From NCBI GenBank assembly GCA_018242525.1, contig JAFEBS010000009.1, positions 20,283 through 84,282 of the forward strand: 64,000 nucleotides of DNA. Direction: 5' to 3'. The translations under genes and the position numbers were made by a program. Shown here piece by piece: positions 48,185 to 57,876 of the stretch. Under the pieces are notes generated by a model that saw only the letters and a program-made list of their open reading frames with translations, was not told where the DNA came from and did no database searches. The DNA comes from Planctomycetota bacterium (GTDB lineage Bacteria > Planctomycetota > Planctomycetia > Planctomycetales > Planctomycetaceae). How positions within the stretch are numbered: position 1 is the stretch's first letter; each line of letters starts with the position of its first letter.

Positions 48185-49840
48185 TTACAGGATCTGGCGG
48201 ATCCGGGTCAGGAAGTCGGTGTTGCTGGGGAACTTCTGCAGGGTCTTGGTGAGTTGTTCCATCGCTTCAACCGGACTCATCGAAATCAGGCTGCGTCGCA
48301 ACAGCGTTACGCCTTCCAGAACTTCGGGGCCCAGGATCTTTTCTTCGCGGCGGGTGCCGGATTTGGTGATGTCGATCGACGGCCAGATCCGGCGGTCGGC
48401 CAGGTCGCGGCTGAGCACCATTTCCATGTTGCCCGTTCCCTTGAACTCCTGGAAAATCGCGTCGTCCATCCGGCTGCCGGTGTCGATCAGGGCCGTGCCG
48501 ACCACCGTCAGCGACCCCCCTTCTTCGAACTGGCGGGCCATCCCGAACATCTTCTTGGGCAGGTCCATCGCCTTCACGTCCAGACCGCCGGTCCCGGTGC
48601 GGCCCGAGTTGGTCCATTTGTTGAACGCCCGCGCGGTTCGCGTGATGCTGTCCAGCAGCAGGAAGACGTCGCGGCCCGCTTCGGCCATGCGCTTCGATCG
48701 TTCAAACACCAGTTGGCTGACCCGGATGTGGTTTTCGACTTCGCGATCCAGCGAGGAAGCGACCACTTCGCCATGCACGCGGCGGCGCATTTCGGTCACT
48801 TCTTCCGGTCGTTCGTCGATCAACAGTACGATCAGGTAAATATTGGGATAGTTCTTGCTGACGGCGTCGGCGATTTCCTGCAGCAGCATCGTCTTGCCGG
48901 TTCGCGGCGGGGCGACGATCAGGGCCCGCTGGCCCTTGCCGATCGGCGTCAACAGGTCCATGACGCGCATCGTGATCGGTGTCGGACCGGTTTCCAGGCG
49001 GATTTGTTCGTGCGGATTGATCGGCGTCAGCGCGTCGAAGTTCTTGATTTCGGCGTACAGTTCGGGCAGCCGGCCTTCGATGGTCTGGATCGACTTCAGG
49101 CGTGGGCCCTGGCCGCGGCCACCGGGAACGCTTTCACCGGTGATCAGGACTCCTTCGCGCAGACCGTGCTTTTCGATGAGTGAGCCGGACACGAACGAAT
49201 CGCTGTCCTGAGAAACGTAGCCGGCCTTGGGGTCACGCAGGAATCCGTATCCCTTGGGATGCAGTTCCAGGATCCCCTGAACGGGTGTCAGAACTTCGGG
49301 ACCGCGTGGTTCGTTGGATTGTTGCTGGGGGCGTGGACCGTGCGGGCCACGTTGCTGACGGTGAGGCCCCGGGGGACCGCGCCGGTCCATCTGCTGACCG
49401 TTGCGACCGCGTGGAGGCCGCCCCTGGTTCTGACCGCCCGGGGGCTGGGTATTGTAACCGGTATTGTCGCCCGGTCCGTTGGGTCCGCGTCCGCGACCGC
49501 GACGACGTCGGCGACGACGCTGTCCGTCGGCATAGTAGTCTCCGCCGCCACCGGGTTGACCACCTGGAAACCCTTCGCCGCCCCCTTCGGGAGCGGCCCC
49601 CGAATCGGAGTCGAGGACTTCAAAATCCATGTCGCGTTCGCTGGGGGGCGAGGCTTCAAATTCGGCTCGGGCAGCCGCGGTCTCTTCCAGCACGTCTTCA
49701 ATGACGGGCCGCTGAGCTTCCTTTTCGACCTTTCCCGTCTCGACAGATTCTATCGTGCTGATCTCCTCCGCCGGGGGAGCGATCTTTCGTCGACGAGGCC
49801 TGGTCGTCTTCTTTGGCACATCCGAATCCATATCTGGCAT
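48185..49840 (-). CDS. rho: Transcription termination factor Rho with RG-rich N-terminal extension
   Basis: 551 residues. The C-terminal ~380 are canonical Rho: primary RNA-binding cold-shock-like domain (GILELHPKGYGFLRDP), Walker A PPRTGKTMLLQ, Walker B VFLLLDSITR, Q-loop and R-loop region (GTGGLDVKAM). About 170 N-terminal residues are acidic at first, then Gly/Arg/Pro-rich (RRRRRRRGRGRG), as in actinobacterial and some other Rho proteins where the insert adds RNA affinity. Hexameric ATP-dependent RNA helicase ending transcription. Start 49840 is preferred over 49939, whose extra 33 residues look spurious; 49831 is also possible. A hairpin follows the gene. Confidence 0.94.
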   Translation of the reverse strand: MPDMDSDVPKKTTRPRRRKIAPPAEEISTIESVETGKVEKEAQRPVIEDVLEETAAARAEFEASPPSERDMDFEVLDSDSGAAPEGGGEGFPGGQPGGGGDYYADGQRRRRRRRGRGRGPNGPGDNTGYNTQPPGGQNQGRPPRGRNGQQMDRRGPPGPHRQQRGPHGPRPQQQSNEPRGPEVLTPVQGILELHPKGYGFLRDPKAGYVSQDSDSFVSGSLIEKHGLREGVLITGESVPGGRGQGPRLKSIQTIEGRLPELYAEIKNFDALTPINPHEQIRLETGPTPITMRVMDLLTPIGKGQRALIVAPPRTGKTMLLQEIADAVSKNYPNIYLIVLLIDERPEEVTEMRRRVHGEVVASSLDREVENHIRVSQLVFERSKRMAEAGRDVFLLLDSITRTARAFNKWTNSGRTGTGGLDVKAMDLPKKMFGMARQFEEGGSLTVVGTALIDTGSRMDDAIFQEFKGTGNMEMVLSRDLADRRIWPSIDITKSGTRREEKILGPEVLEGVTLLRRSLISMSPVEAMEQLTKTLQKFPSNTDFLTRIRQIL

Positions 49841-50765
49841 ACAGCATTTCCCGCGATCAAGTACCCTGGCGAAACCACCCAATTCGGCAACCGCCAAACT
49901 GGCCATGCCGAGCAAACATTTCATAAATCGGCCGGTCACCCGGCATGATGAATTCTTCGAAGAGTCGGCTGGGTTTCAGCCGTCCATCGTTCTACGCTTC
50001 CCCGGTTGGCATGGAGCCACCGAAAGCCACAACCGTGCCAAACTGGAGCGAACCATGAAACGCCCAAAGGTTTTGCACGGACGAAACTGCGCCGCCGACT
50101 GTAAGAGGAGTCGTCGTCAGCCGTCACTGGGTTGCGAGCCGTACTCGGTTGAGGCGTCCATCCCTCTCGCGTCACGACAAGGAAATAACAGTCCAGAAGC
50201 GAACCACCAGCACCGCTTCTATACCGGCGAGAAAACAACAAGCGCCCCGCAGAAGATCGCCGCGAACGACAGGCCCCCCGCGTCACAAGCATCCAACCCG
50301 ACTGACAACGTCGGCAAGGTTGAGTGAAATGACTCGCGAGGTCACTGCGGCGGAGCACCAAGTGCAATCCTACGCCGTCGGAGTCTGACAAGAGAACCAG
50401 AAGTCTCTTTTGTCACCGGAAGACGACTTCACACCTCGTCCGCTCGGCAACCGTCGGATTCTGATTTCTCAGAATCCATCATTAATCTATCAAGGATGAT
50501 ATCGAATGCAACTGTTCTGTCAATTCAAGTCTTGGGCAGAATGCGAGACTTGAGGAAGAACGAAAATCGGCTGGCGGACGGTCCCCCCGCCCCGATAGGC
50601 TCTTGGTTCTCGACCTGATGCGAAAAACGAACTACGGAAAACGGAAATCGCCTTGAGCAGGACAGGATTTTCTTCCGCACAGCCGGGTTTCAACTAAAGA
50701 AGCTGCGGCAGAGGAATTGAGATTCAATCCACGGTAAACTTCGCGTGGCCCGCCCACGTTTCCAA
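49841..50765. other. 925-bp gap upstream of rho and the amidohydrolase, no gene recognised
   Basis: Open frames here (for example 49755-50327 plus strand) are Arg/Ser-rich and without ribosome sites, so they look like shadows. The region probably holds the divergent promoters of rho and the amidohydrolase gene, possibly with a leader; rho genes are often autoregulated by attenuation. A small AT-richer patch lies around 50458-50510. No RNA gene recognised. Confidence 0.5.
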
Positions 50766-53700
50766 ATGTTTTTTCGGTTCGCCAGTTCCTTCGACATCCG
50801 CCGTGCCCAAACTTCGACTTTTCTCAGGAGCGCTGCAACCTTGGCTTCAACTTCCTGCGATACCAGCCTGACGCGCTTCTTTCGTTTCACAGGCGCCATG
50901 CTGCTGGCAGTCACGGCGCTGCATCCGTCCCTCTCGACCGCCAATGACCCCGCCGTTTCCGGATTCCAACCGACCCTGGTGGTCTACAAGAACGCCAAGG
51001 TGGTCACGGCCCCAGGTCAGGTGCTCGACAAGGCACATCTGCTGATCAAAAACGGCCGGGTCAGCGCGATCGGGACCGATGTGCCGATTCCCACCGATGC
51101 CGAGATCATTGACACTGAAGGACTGACCATTTTCCCCGGCTTCATTGATGCCGGGGCCTCCATCTTCCTGCAGGATGCCAAACCACAGGCCGTCGAGGGC
51201 CGGGCGATCGAAATCTCGAAATACGCCCTGGCCGGGATGCGACAGGATGACCGCAATGGACTGACACCCGAATTCATCGCCGGCGAACATCTGAACCCGC
51301 GTGCGGAAGATCAGGAACGGTATCGGCAGTCGGGTTTCGTCGCCGTCCACGTTCTGCCCCATGGTCGCATCGCCAGCGGTCGCGGGACCGTGCTGAACCT
51401 GGCTGCCCTGCCCCTGCGCGAATCCGTGTTGCTGCCCGCGTCGTTCGCCACGCTGCAATTGTCCGAACGAGGCGGTGGAGACTACCCCAGCACGAACATG
51501 GGTGTGCATGCGCATCTGCGCCAGGCATTCCTCGACGCCCAGCGCCATGCGACTCAACAACGCCTGTTCGCCGACAACATTCCCAACATTCCCCGCCCCG
51601 CGGCCGACGCTGCCCTGGACGCACTCACGGCGATGCGAACCCCGGAAATCAAGACCGTCTTTGTCGCCACGTCGCGCGATGATCACGACCGCGCGTTGAA
51701 CTTTGCCGCCGAACATCAACTGCGTCCGGTCATCTGGGGGGGCCACGAAGCCTACCGTGTCGCCGAACGACTGAAGAAAGCAGACGCCGACGTGATTGCA
51801 CATGTCGACTTTGGTGACGAGCCCAAGGTCGAAGCGGCCAAGCCGGGCGATGATCCCTATGCCGACCTGCCGGAGCCACAGCAGGTTCGCGAGCACAAGC
51901 AAAAAGAATGGAAGCAGCGAGTTTCTGGACTGGCCGAATTGCACAAAGCGGGCATCCGCTTCGCGCTCTCGTCGCGTGACGGTCGAGCCCCCGCCGACCT
52001 TTTGAAAGGCCTGCGTCAGGCCATCGCCAACGGCCTGGATCGCGACGCCGCACTGGCGTCCCTCACCACGCAGGCGGCAGCCATCCTGGGCGTCGAACGG
52101 GACCTGGGCACGATCGCCGTCGGACGCCCTGCCTATTTCGTCGTGATGACCGGTCCGTTTGAGAGTGAATCGTCCAAAGTCCGGTACATCGTCATCAATG
52201 GCCAGCGCTACGAATATCACAAGGATGCCAAGCCGGTCGCTCCGCCCACACCCGGCGAACCCGCCCCGATCCAGGTCGGCGGCACGTGGACGGTCGAGAT
52301 CGATTCGTCCGAAGGAAAGCTGAAGGGTGAACTGGAACTGACCCAGGGAGACCGCGCCCTGTCCGGCCGATTCCAGAGCGAGCAGGGGGACGGACGATTG
52401 ACGTCCGGGAAGGCTTCGGCCGGGGGGATCGAATTCATCGTCGCCATCGGTGCCGGCGAGAACGCCGTCCAGTTGAAGTTCGACGCCAAACTCGACGGCG
52501 CTGTCCTGCGCGGGAACCTGAAGTCCCCGTTCGGTGCCGCCACCCAATGGACCGCCCAGAGACTGGAACCCAAGCCTCAGCCGAACGCCACCATCCAACT
52601 GGGACAGATCGAATCTGTCGACGAACCCAGGTCCGGCGGGTCGGCCGATGCACTGGCACCTTCCAACTCGGGAACCTCACCCACCCCCAGAACCGAACCG
52701 CCGGTGGAATTCCCCGAAGACCGGCGCGCCCGCCCGATCCAGACGGGCGGCAATGTACTGATCAAGGGCGGGACCGTCCTGACCGCCACCGGCAAGACGC
52801 TTCCCGGCACTTCCCTCCTGGTGAAGAACGGCACGATCACGGCCATCGGCCCGGATCTGCAACCGGAACCGGGAATGCTGGTGATTGATGCTGCCAATCG
52901 CTACGTGATGCCGGGGATCATCGATACTCACAGCCATATCATGATCTCGACCGGGTTGGGTGGCGTGAACGAAGCAACCGCCTCGATCGTCTGCGAAGTC
53001 CGCGTCCGCGATGTCGTGAATTCGGCCGACGCCAGTGAATACCGCGCCCTGGCCGGTGGGGTCACCACCGCACGCCTGCTGCATGGGTCGGCCAATTGTA
53101 TCGGTGGCCAGGACGCCGTTGTCCAGTTGAAGCATGGAACCAGCGCCAACGATCACCTGTTTCCCGGGGCGCACACCGGAGTCAAATTCGCCCTGGGCGA
53201 AAACGTGAAATTCCGCAACGGCCGCTTCCCCAACACGCGTCTGGGAGTCGAAGCCACGTTGAATCGTGCCTTCCTAGAAGCCCTCGATTATCGACGCCAG
53301 TGGCAGGAGTACGAACGAGCCCGGCAACAGGCGGGGGCCGACGCGGACAAACTGCTGCCGCCGCGCCGCGACCTGCGTCTGGAAGCCCTCGTCGGGATCC
53401 TGAACAGTGAAAAGTTCATTCACTCACACTGCTACCGCGCCGACGAAATCCTGATGCTGCTGCGCGTGGCCGAAAATCATGGAATTCGCGTCTGGTCGCT
53501 GCAGCACGTCCTGGAAGGCTACAAGGTCGCTCCCGAAATCGTGAAGCATGGAGCCAGTTGCAGCACGTTCGCCGACTGGTGGGCGTACAAGGTCGAAGCG
53601 TTCGATGCGATCCCTCACAATGCCGCGTTGCTGCACGAAGCAGGGGCCAACGCGGTCATCAAGAGTGACGACTGGGAACTGATCCGCCACCTGTACCTGG

Positions 53701-55256
53701 AAGCGGCCAAAACCGTTCGCTACGGCAACATGCCGCCTGATGTCGCGTTGCAGACGATCACGTTGAATCCCGCCAAGGAACTGGGACTGGCCGATCGCCT
53801 GGGTTCGATCGAGATCGGCAAACAGGCCGACCTGGCCATCTTCAGTGGCCATCCTCTAAACGCGTATTCCCGGTGTGAACAAACCATCATCGCGGGAGAA
53901 GTCTATTTCACGCGTGAGAAGCAGCCGAGTGCCATGAGTCCCTCTGCTGCGGCGGCGTCCGCCAAACCCGCGGACCTGAACCTGCCCAAACCCGAAGAGC
54001 GCATTTCGTCGCTTGACCTCAGTCCGGCAAACTCGGGCCGCTATGCCATCGTGGGTGCGACGATCCACCCCGTCGATGCCGACGACATTCCCAACGGTGT
54101 CGTCCTGGTCGATGCGGGCAAGATCACCGGCATCGGACCTAACACGCTGGCGATCCCTGAAGGGTTCGCCGTGTTTACTGCAACGGGCCTGCATTTGTAT
54201 CCCGGCCTGATCGATGCCGGTACATCCGTTGGACTGATCGAGATTGCCAAAGTCCGCGAAACGAGCGACCTGAGTGAGATCGGTCAGTTCCAGGCCGATC
54301 TGCGTGCGGGGATCGCCGTGAATCCGGATTCCGAACTGATTCCCGTCGCCCGGGCCGGTGGGATCACCGCGACACTCTGTCTGCCGGCCGGTGGCGGCAA
54401 CATGACGTCCCATGGCCGGGTCCACGGCGCGATCATCCCGGGCCAGACATCCCTGGTGCAATTCGCCGGTTGGACGATGCCGGAAATGGTCTTCAACATG
54501 GAAGCGGGCCTGCACCTGCTGTGGCCGTCCGGCAAGGATCGCAAGCAGCCGACCGAAGATCTGAAGAAGCACCTGGCCGCGGCCCGACTGTACGACGCCG
54601 CCCGGACAAACGAAGCCGAAGCCCGCAAGGTCGATCCTCAGGCCCCGGCCCTGTTGATCGACCCGCGTTACGAAGCCCTGCGTCCCTATTTGCGCGGAGA
54701 ACGCCCGGTGTATGTCGAAGCCGAATCGAAGCAGGAGATCCTGGAAGCGCTGCACTTCGCCAGGCAGGAAAAACTGAAGATCGTCCTGTGTGGTGCCATC
54801 GATGCCTGGAAGGTTGCCGACCAGATCAAGGCAGCGGAAGTCCCGGTGATCATCGGTCCGGTCATGCGGAAGCCGCTGGAAGAATACGATCCGTTCGACG
54901 CGCCGTACGCCAACGCCGGTCGACTTCACGAGGCGGGCGTCAAATTCTGTTTCCGTTCAGACACCGCCTCGAACAGCCGCAACGCTCCGTTTGAAGCGGC
55001 GATGTCGGTGGCGTACGGCCTTCCGGAAGCTGTGGCGCTGCGCAGCGTCACGCTGACCTCCGCCGAAATCCTCGGTGCGGCCGATCGCCTGGGTTCACTG
55101 ACGACCGGCAAATGGGCCAACGCCATCATCACGGATGGTTCCCCGCTGCAGGAAACCACGCAGATCAAAGGAATCCTGATTCAGGGCCAGCCGTTCGCCC
55201 CGGAAAGCCGTCAGACCAGATTCTACGACAAGTATCGGGCCCGATTGAAGAAATAG
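50766..55256 (+). CDS. Exported giant protein of three amidohydrolase-like units
   Basis: About 1496 residues. After a signal-like stretch (RFFRFTGAMLLAVTALHP) there are three amidohydrolase/imidazolonepropionase-type units separated by linkers: unit 1 (~65-495; FPGFIDAGASIF), a beta-rich insert (~505-620; GTWTVEIDSSEGKLKGELEL), unit 2 (~655-1055; MPGIIDTHSHIMIS with H722 and H724, IHSHCYRADEI, HVLEGYKV, IKSDDWE) and unit 3 (~1085-1490; YPGLIDAGTSVGL). Only unit 2 keeps the HxH metal site; units 1 and 3 have DAGAS/DAGTS. Presumably periplasmic, with one active and two degenerate modules. The start is uncertain: GTG 50745, ATG 50766, or ATG 50898. Confidence 0.82.
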   Translation: MFFRFASSFDIRRAQTSTFLRSAATLASTSCDTSLTRFFRFTGAMLLAVTALHPSLSTANDPAVSGFQPTLVVYKNAKVVTAPGQVLDKAHLLIKNGRVSAIGTDVPIPTDAEIIDTEGLTIFPGFIDAGASIFLQDAKPQAVEGRAIEISKYALAGMRQDDRNGLTPEFIAGEHLNPRAEDQERYRQSGFVAVHVLPHGRIASGRGTVLNLAALPLRESVLLPASFATLQLSERGGGDYPSTNMGVHAHLRQAFLDAQRHATQQRLFADNIPNIPRPAADAALDALTAMRTPEIKTVFVATSRDDHDRALNFAAEHQLRPVIWGGHEAYRVAERLKKADADVIAHVDFGDEPKVEAAKPGDDPYADLPEPQQVREHKQKEWKQRVSGLAELHKAGIRFALSSRDGRAPADLLKGLRQAIANGLDRDAALASLTTQAAAILGVERDLGTIAVGRPAYFVVMTGPFESESSKVRYIVINGQRYEYHKDAKPVAPPTPGEPAPIQVGGTWTVEIDSSEGKLKGELELTQGDRALSGRFQSEQGDGRLTSGKASAGGIEFIVAIGAGENAVQLKFDAKLDGAVLRGNLKSPFGAATQWTAQRLEPKPQPNATIQLGQIESVDEPRSGGSADALAPSNSGTSPTPRTEPPVEFPEDRRARPIQTGGNVLIKGGTVLTATGKTLPGTSLLVKNGTITAIGPDLQPEPGMLVIDAANRYVMPGIIDTHSHIMISTGLGGVNEATASIVCEVRVRDVVNSADASEYRALAGGVTTARLLHGSANCIGGQDAVVQLKHGTSANDHLFPGAHTGVKFALGENVKFRNGRFPNTRLGVEATLNRAFLEALDYRRQWQEYERARQQAGADADKLLPPRRDLRLEALVGILNSEKFIHSHCYRADEILMLLRVAENHGIRVWSLQHVLEGYKVAPEIVKHGASCSTFADWWAYKVEAFDAIPHNAALLHEAGANAVIKSDDWELIRHLYLEAAKTVRYGNMPPDVALQTITLNPAKELGLADRLGSIEIGKQADLAIFSGHPLNAYSRCEQTIIAGEVYFTREKQPSAMSPSAAAASAKPADLNLPKPEERISSLDLSPANSGRYAIVGATIHPVDADDIPNGVVLVDAGKITGIGPNTLAIPEGFAVFTATGLHLYPGLIDAGTSVGLIEIAKVRETSDLSEIGQFQADLRAGIAVNPDSELIPVARAGGITATLCLPAGGGNMTSHGRVHGAIIPGQTSLVQFAGWTMPEMVFNMEAGLHLLWPSGKDRKQPTEDLKKHLAAARLYDAARTNEAEARKVDPQAPALLIDPRYEALRPYLRGERPVYVEAESKQEILEALHFARQEKLKIVLCGAIDAWKVADQIKAAEVPVIIGPVMRKPLEEYDPFDAPYANAGRLHEAGVKFCFRSDTASNSRNAPFEAAMSVAYGLPEAVALRSVTLTSAEILGAADRLGSLTTGKWANAIITDGSPLQETTQIKGILIQGQPFAPESRQTRFYDKYRARLKK

Positions 55257-55298
55257 TCGGCCGCCGGACGTTCCCAGATTCGGCGACCGCCAGTTCAG

Positions 55299-55646
55299 GT
55301 AGCCGAAGTCGTGAGACTTCGGACGTAGGTAGCAAACGCCTCCGAATTCGTGGGGATTTGGGAAGCTTTGCTCCCATCCGTCGTTCCGGCCTTGTCCTCG
55401 TGTTTTGATCCGTGGAAATCCGTGCCCATCCGTGGCTGATCTTCCGGGAACACCCGAATGATTCACGGAGGGCCACGGATGAAACGCGGATATCACACGG
55501 GATCGCGGCCAGACCGAGACCGATCGCTGCGAGACCGATGGCAATCAGACCAGCTTCGATATCGCGCGGGTGGGCTGAACGTAGCCGAATTCGTGTGAAT
55601 TCGGGGCGTTTGATACCGACGTCCGAAGTCTCACGACTTCGGCTAC
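55299..55646. repeat. Inverted repeat with 26-bp perfect arms, each arm containing its own hairpin
   Basis: Arms 55299-55324 and 55621-55646 are exact complements (core CCGAAGTCGTGAGACTTCGG), and similarity continues inward (AAACGCC, CCGAATTCG). Each arm folds on itself (CGAAGTC/GACTTCG). Between the arms lies a duplicated piece of the adjacent kinase gene (55496-55558). Confidence 0.8.
55496..55558. repeat. Duplicate of the 3' end of the Ser/Thr kinase gene
   Basis: These bases match 55675-55748 (the last codons of the kinase gene, encoding its C-terminal membrane helix) almost perfectly, except for a 9-base and a 1-base gap. They are not part of a gene here and so are a decayed duplication, lying 113 bp outside the kinase stop codon. 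Confidence 0.85.
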
Positions 55647-55670
55647 GTGGACGTCTGCGTCACGTTCCGG

Positions 55671-57419
55671 TTACCACGGGATCGCGGCCAGACCGAGACC
55701 GATCGCCGTGATCGCGGCGAGACCGATGGCAATCAGGACCAGCTTCGACAGGGATCGAGTGCGCTGACGAGGTTTCTCTTCCCCGGGTTCGCAGACATCT
55801 TCAAACCGCAAGCGTACGCTGTTGCCGATCCCGATCACGTCGCCTTCGACGATTTGACGACGATGGACCGGTTTGCCGTTCACGTTCGTTCCGTTGCGAC
55901 TCTTCAGATCGGTGATCCACCAGCAGACTCCGTCGTATTCCAGTTCCGCATGACGGCTGGAGACGGATGTATCCGGAACCTGCAGGTCGCAATCGGCGGC
56001 ACGACCGATCAGGATCCGTTGCTTGAGCAGCGAAATCGTCGCGCCTCCGGCGACCGGGACCAGCACCTTGCCGTGGTGCCGACTTTGAAACTCGGGAGAC
56101 TGGCCATCACGTACGGACGTTGCAGTCTGGTGATCAATCACCGTCACTTCGGGACGTCCTGCGCCCCTCTGGCCGGTGGCATCACGACCAAATTGCGGAG
56201 ATTTTCCGGCCGAGAATGTCGGCAGTTCTCCGGACGACTGTGCGACTGAACTGAGCCTTGATAAACGCGTCGTGGAACTGGCGGAGCCGGAAGGAATGGG
56301 GCGGCTCTTATGCAATTCAGCCACTCGGTCCAAGGCGTTCTGAGTCCGCTCGGCCAGGATTTCCGGGAAGTCAAACTCGACCGGTTCCGATTTCGACCAT
56401 TGGGCCAGTGCCTCGGCCACGGCCGCGGCGGTGGGAAATCGATCGTCGGGGTTCTTGGCGAGCATCTTCATCACGATGTCGGCCACCGGTTGAGGAATGT
56501 CCGGCACGAATTCGCGGACTGAACGTGGAGCCTGTGTCTGGTGAGCCTTCACGACTTCGTGCGGGTTTCGCAGCGGAAACGGCGTATCACCGACCAGGGC
56601 CGCATACAGCGTACACCCCAGTCCATAGACATCAGACCGGGCATCCGCCGTCAGGCTGTCTCGCGCCTGTTCCGGGGCCATGAAAGCGGGGGTCCCAATA
56701 CATTCATGGCCGAAGATCATGGCCATCGAGAATTCGTCGCCGCCCTCCCCTTCGCGCTTCATCGCCAGGCCGAAGTCGAGCAACTTTACAAAGCCGTTGT
56801 GATCAATCAACAGATTCTGTGGTTTGACGTCGCGATGCACCCAGCCTGACTGATGGGCATGATGCAGTCCCAGCGCTGCCTGGCGGGCGACATCGCAGGC
56901 CAGGGACCACGGCAACCGCTTCCGGCGCAACAGCAGTTCCAGCAGGCTGGGACCTTCGACGAAGTCCAGGATCATGTACAGCATGCCGCCCGCCGAACCC
57001 GTGGCCCGTGTCCGCACGATGTGCGGATGATCCAGGACCAGACCGGCCCGCGCTTCCTGCTGGAAACGAGCCAGCATGCCGCGGTCTTCCTTCAGGCGAT
57101 CCAGCAACACCTTCATCGCCACGATTTCTTGCGTATTCGTATCGGCAGCCCGATAGACCCAGCCCATTCCCCCGGCACCCAGCAGATCCAGCACTTTGTA
57201 CTGATCGAAGAAGAAGCCGCGGGAGCGACCTTCCAGCAGCCGATCCGCCTGGTACTGAGTGAGGATTTGCTGCCGGACCAGCAATCGGGCCACCATGTCA
57301 TCCGCTGTAATCCCGCGTTTGACCAGTTGCCGACCAATCGACGCAGCCCGTTCCGGAGACAGCAAACCGCTTTTGGCCAGTTGCTGCCAGAAATCTCCGG
57401 TCATGAGCGGAGTGGGCAT
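55671..57419 (-). CDS. Ser/Thr protein kinase with FHA domain and C-terminal membrane anchor
   Basis: 582 residues. An N-terminal module (~10-65; FWQQLAKSGLLS, LVRQQILTQYQADRLL) is common in planctomycete kinases. The Hanks-type kinase domain follows (~74-350): GAGGMG loop, K103, HRDVKPQN (195-202), DFG (215-217) and APEQAR. Then an FHA domain (~470-555; ILIGRAADCDL, SSRHAELEY, SRNGTNVNG) that would bind phosphothreonine, and a final transmembrane helix (LVLIAIGLAAITAIGLG), giving a tail-anchored cytoplasmic kinase. Start 57419 is chosen for the conserved N-module. Partner proteins are unknown. Confidence 0.92.
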   Translation of the reverse strand: MPTPLMTGDFWQQLAKSGLLSPERAASIGRQLVKRGITADDMVARLLVRQQILTQYQADRLLEGRSRGFFFDQYKVLDLLGAGGMGWVYRAADTNTQEIVAMKVLLDRLKEDRGMLARFQQEARAGLVLDHPHIVRTRATGSAGGMLYMILDFVEGPSLLELLLRRKRLPWSLACDVARQAALGLHHAHQSGWVHRDVKPQNLLIDHNGFVKLLDFGLAMKREGEGGDEFSMAMIFGHECIGTPAFMAPEQARDSLTADARSDVYGLGCTLYAALVGDTPFPLRNPHEVVKAHQTQAPRSVREFVPDIPQPVADIVMKMLAKNPDDRFPTAAAVAEALAQWSKSEPVEFDFPEILAERTQNALDRVAELHKSRPIPSGSASSTTRLSRLSSVAQSSGELPTFSAGKSPQFGRDATGQRGAGRPEVTVIDHQTATSVRDGQSPEFQSRHHGKVLVPVAGGATISLLKQRILIGRAADCDLQVPDTSVSSRHAELEYDGVCWWITDLKSRNGTNVNGKPVHRRQIVEGDVIGIGNSVRLRFEDVCEPGEEKPRQRTRSLSKLVLIAIGLAAITAIGLGLAAIPW

Positions 57420-57720
57420 CGTAATTCCAACAGTCCTGCGAACAAGAAGATGTGAATCGTTGGCGATAAAGTATGGCTCGTCGAAGTCCGTCCGACAAGC
57501 GGTTTTTCGTCGGCAACCCGAATCCATCCGAGATCTATGGGGAATCCGAACGGATAACGGAAAGGATCGGCCAATCTAATGTGACCGTGTGACTGTATTT
57601 TTGATGATGAAATTCAGTACAGCCGGCCGGTCTGTCGGAGCGAGCGGAAAATGGCCGCCGCCGGTCTGTTCAATGATCGTAAACTGTCCCTGGAGTTCAC
57701 GATAGCGTTTGAGAAGATAT

Positions 57721-57869
57721 TCACCACGGAGTCACGGGGGACACGGTGAAAAGCAGGTCATCGCGATACGCTCCCCACTACTAACACTTCACACAAGATT
57801 GCTGAGCCGACTCAAACGCAACCCCGAAGGTCCTTCTTCACCTCAGTGCCCTCCGTGACTCCGTGGTGA
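57721..57869. repeat. Inverted repeat with ~24-bp arms upstream of the kinase
   Basis: Arms 57721-57744 and 57846-57869 (core TCACCACGGAGTCACGG) match with two mismatches. They flank 101 bp without a gene. The gap 57420-57876 otherwise holds only the kinase promoter region and the downstream end of the DUF1501 gene. Confidence 0.75.
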
Positions 57870-57876
57870 ACCTCCG

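Noticed and set aside
50847..52598. 583-residue minus-strand ORF opposite the amidohydrolase
   Set aside because: Shadow frame; composition typical of GC-rich antisense frames and no ribosome site.
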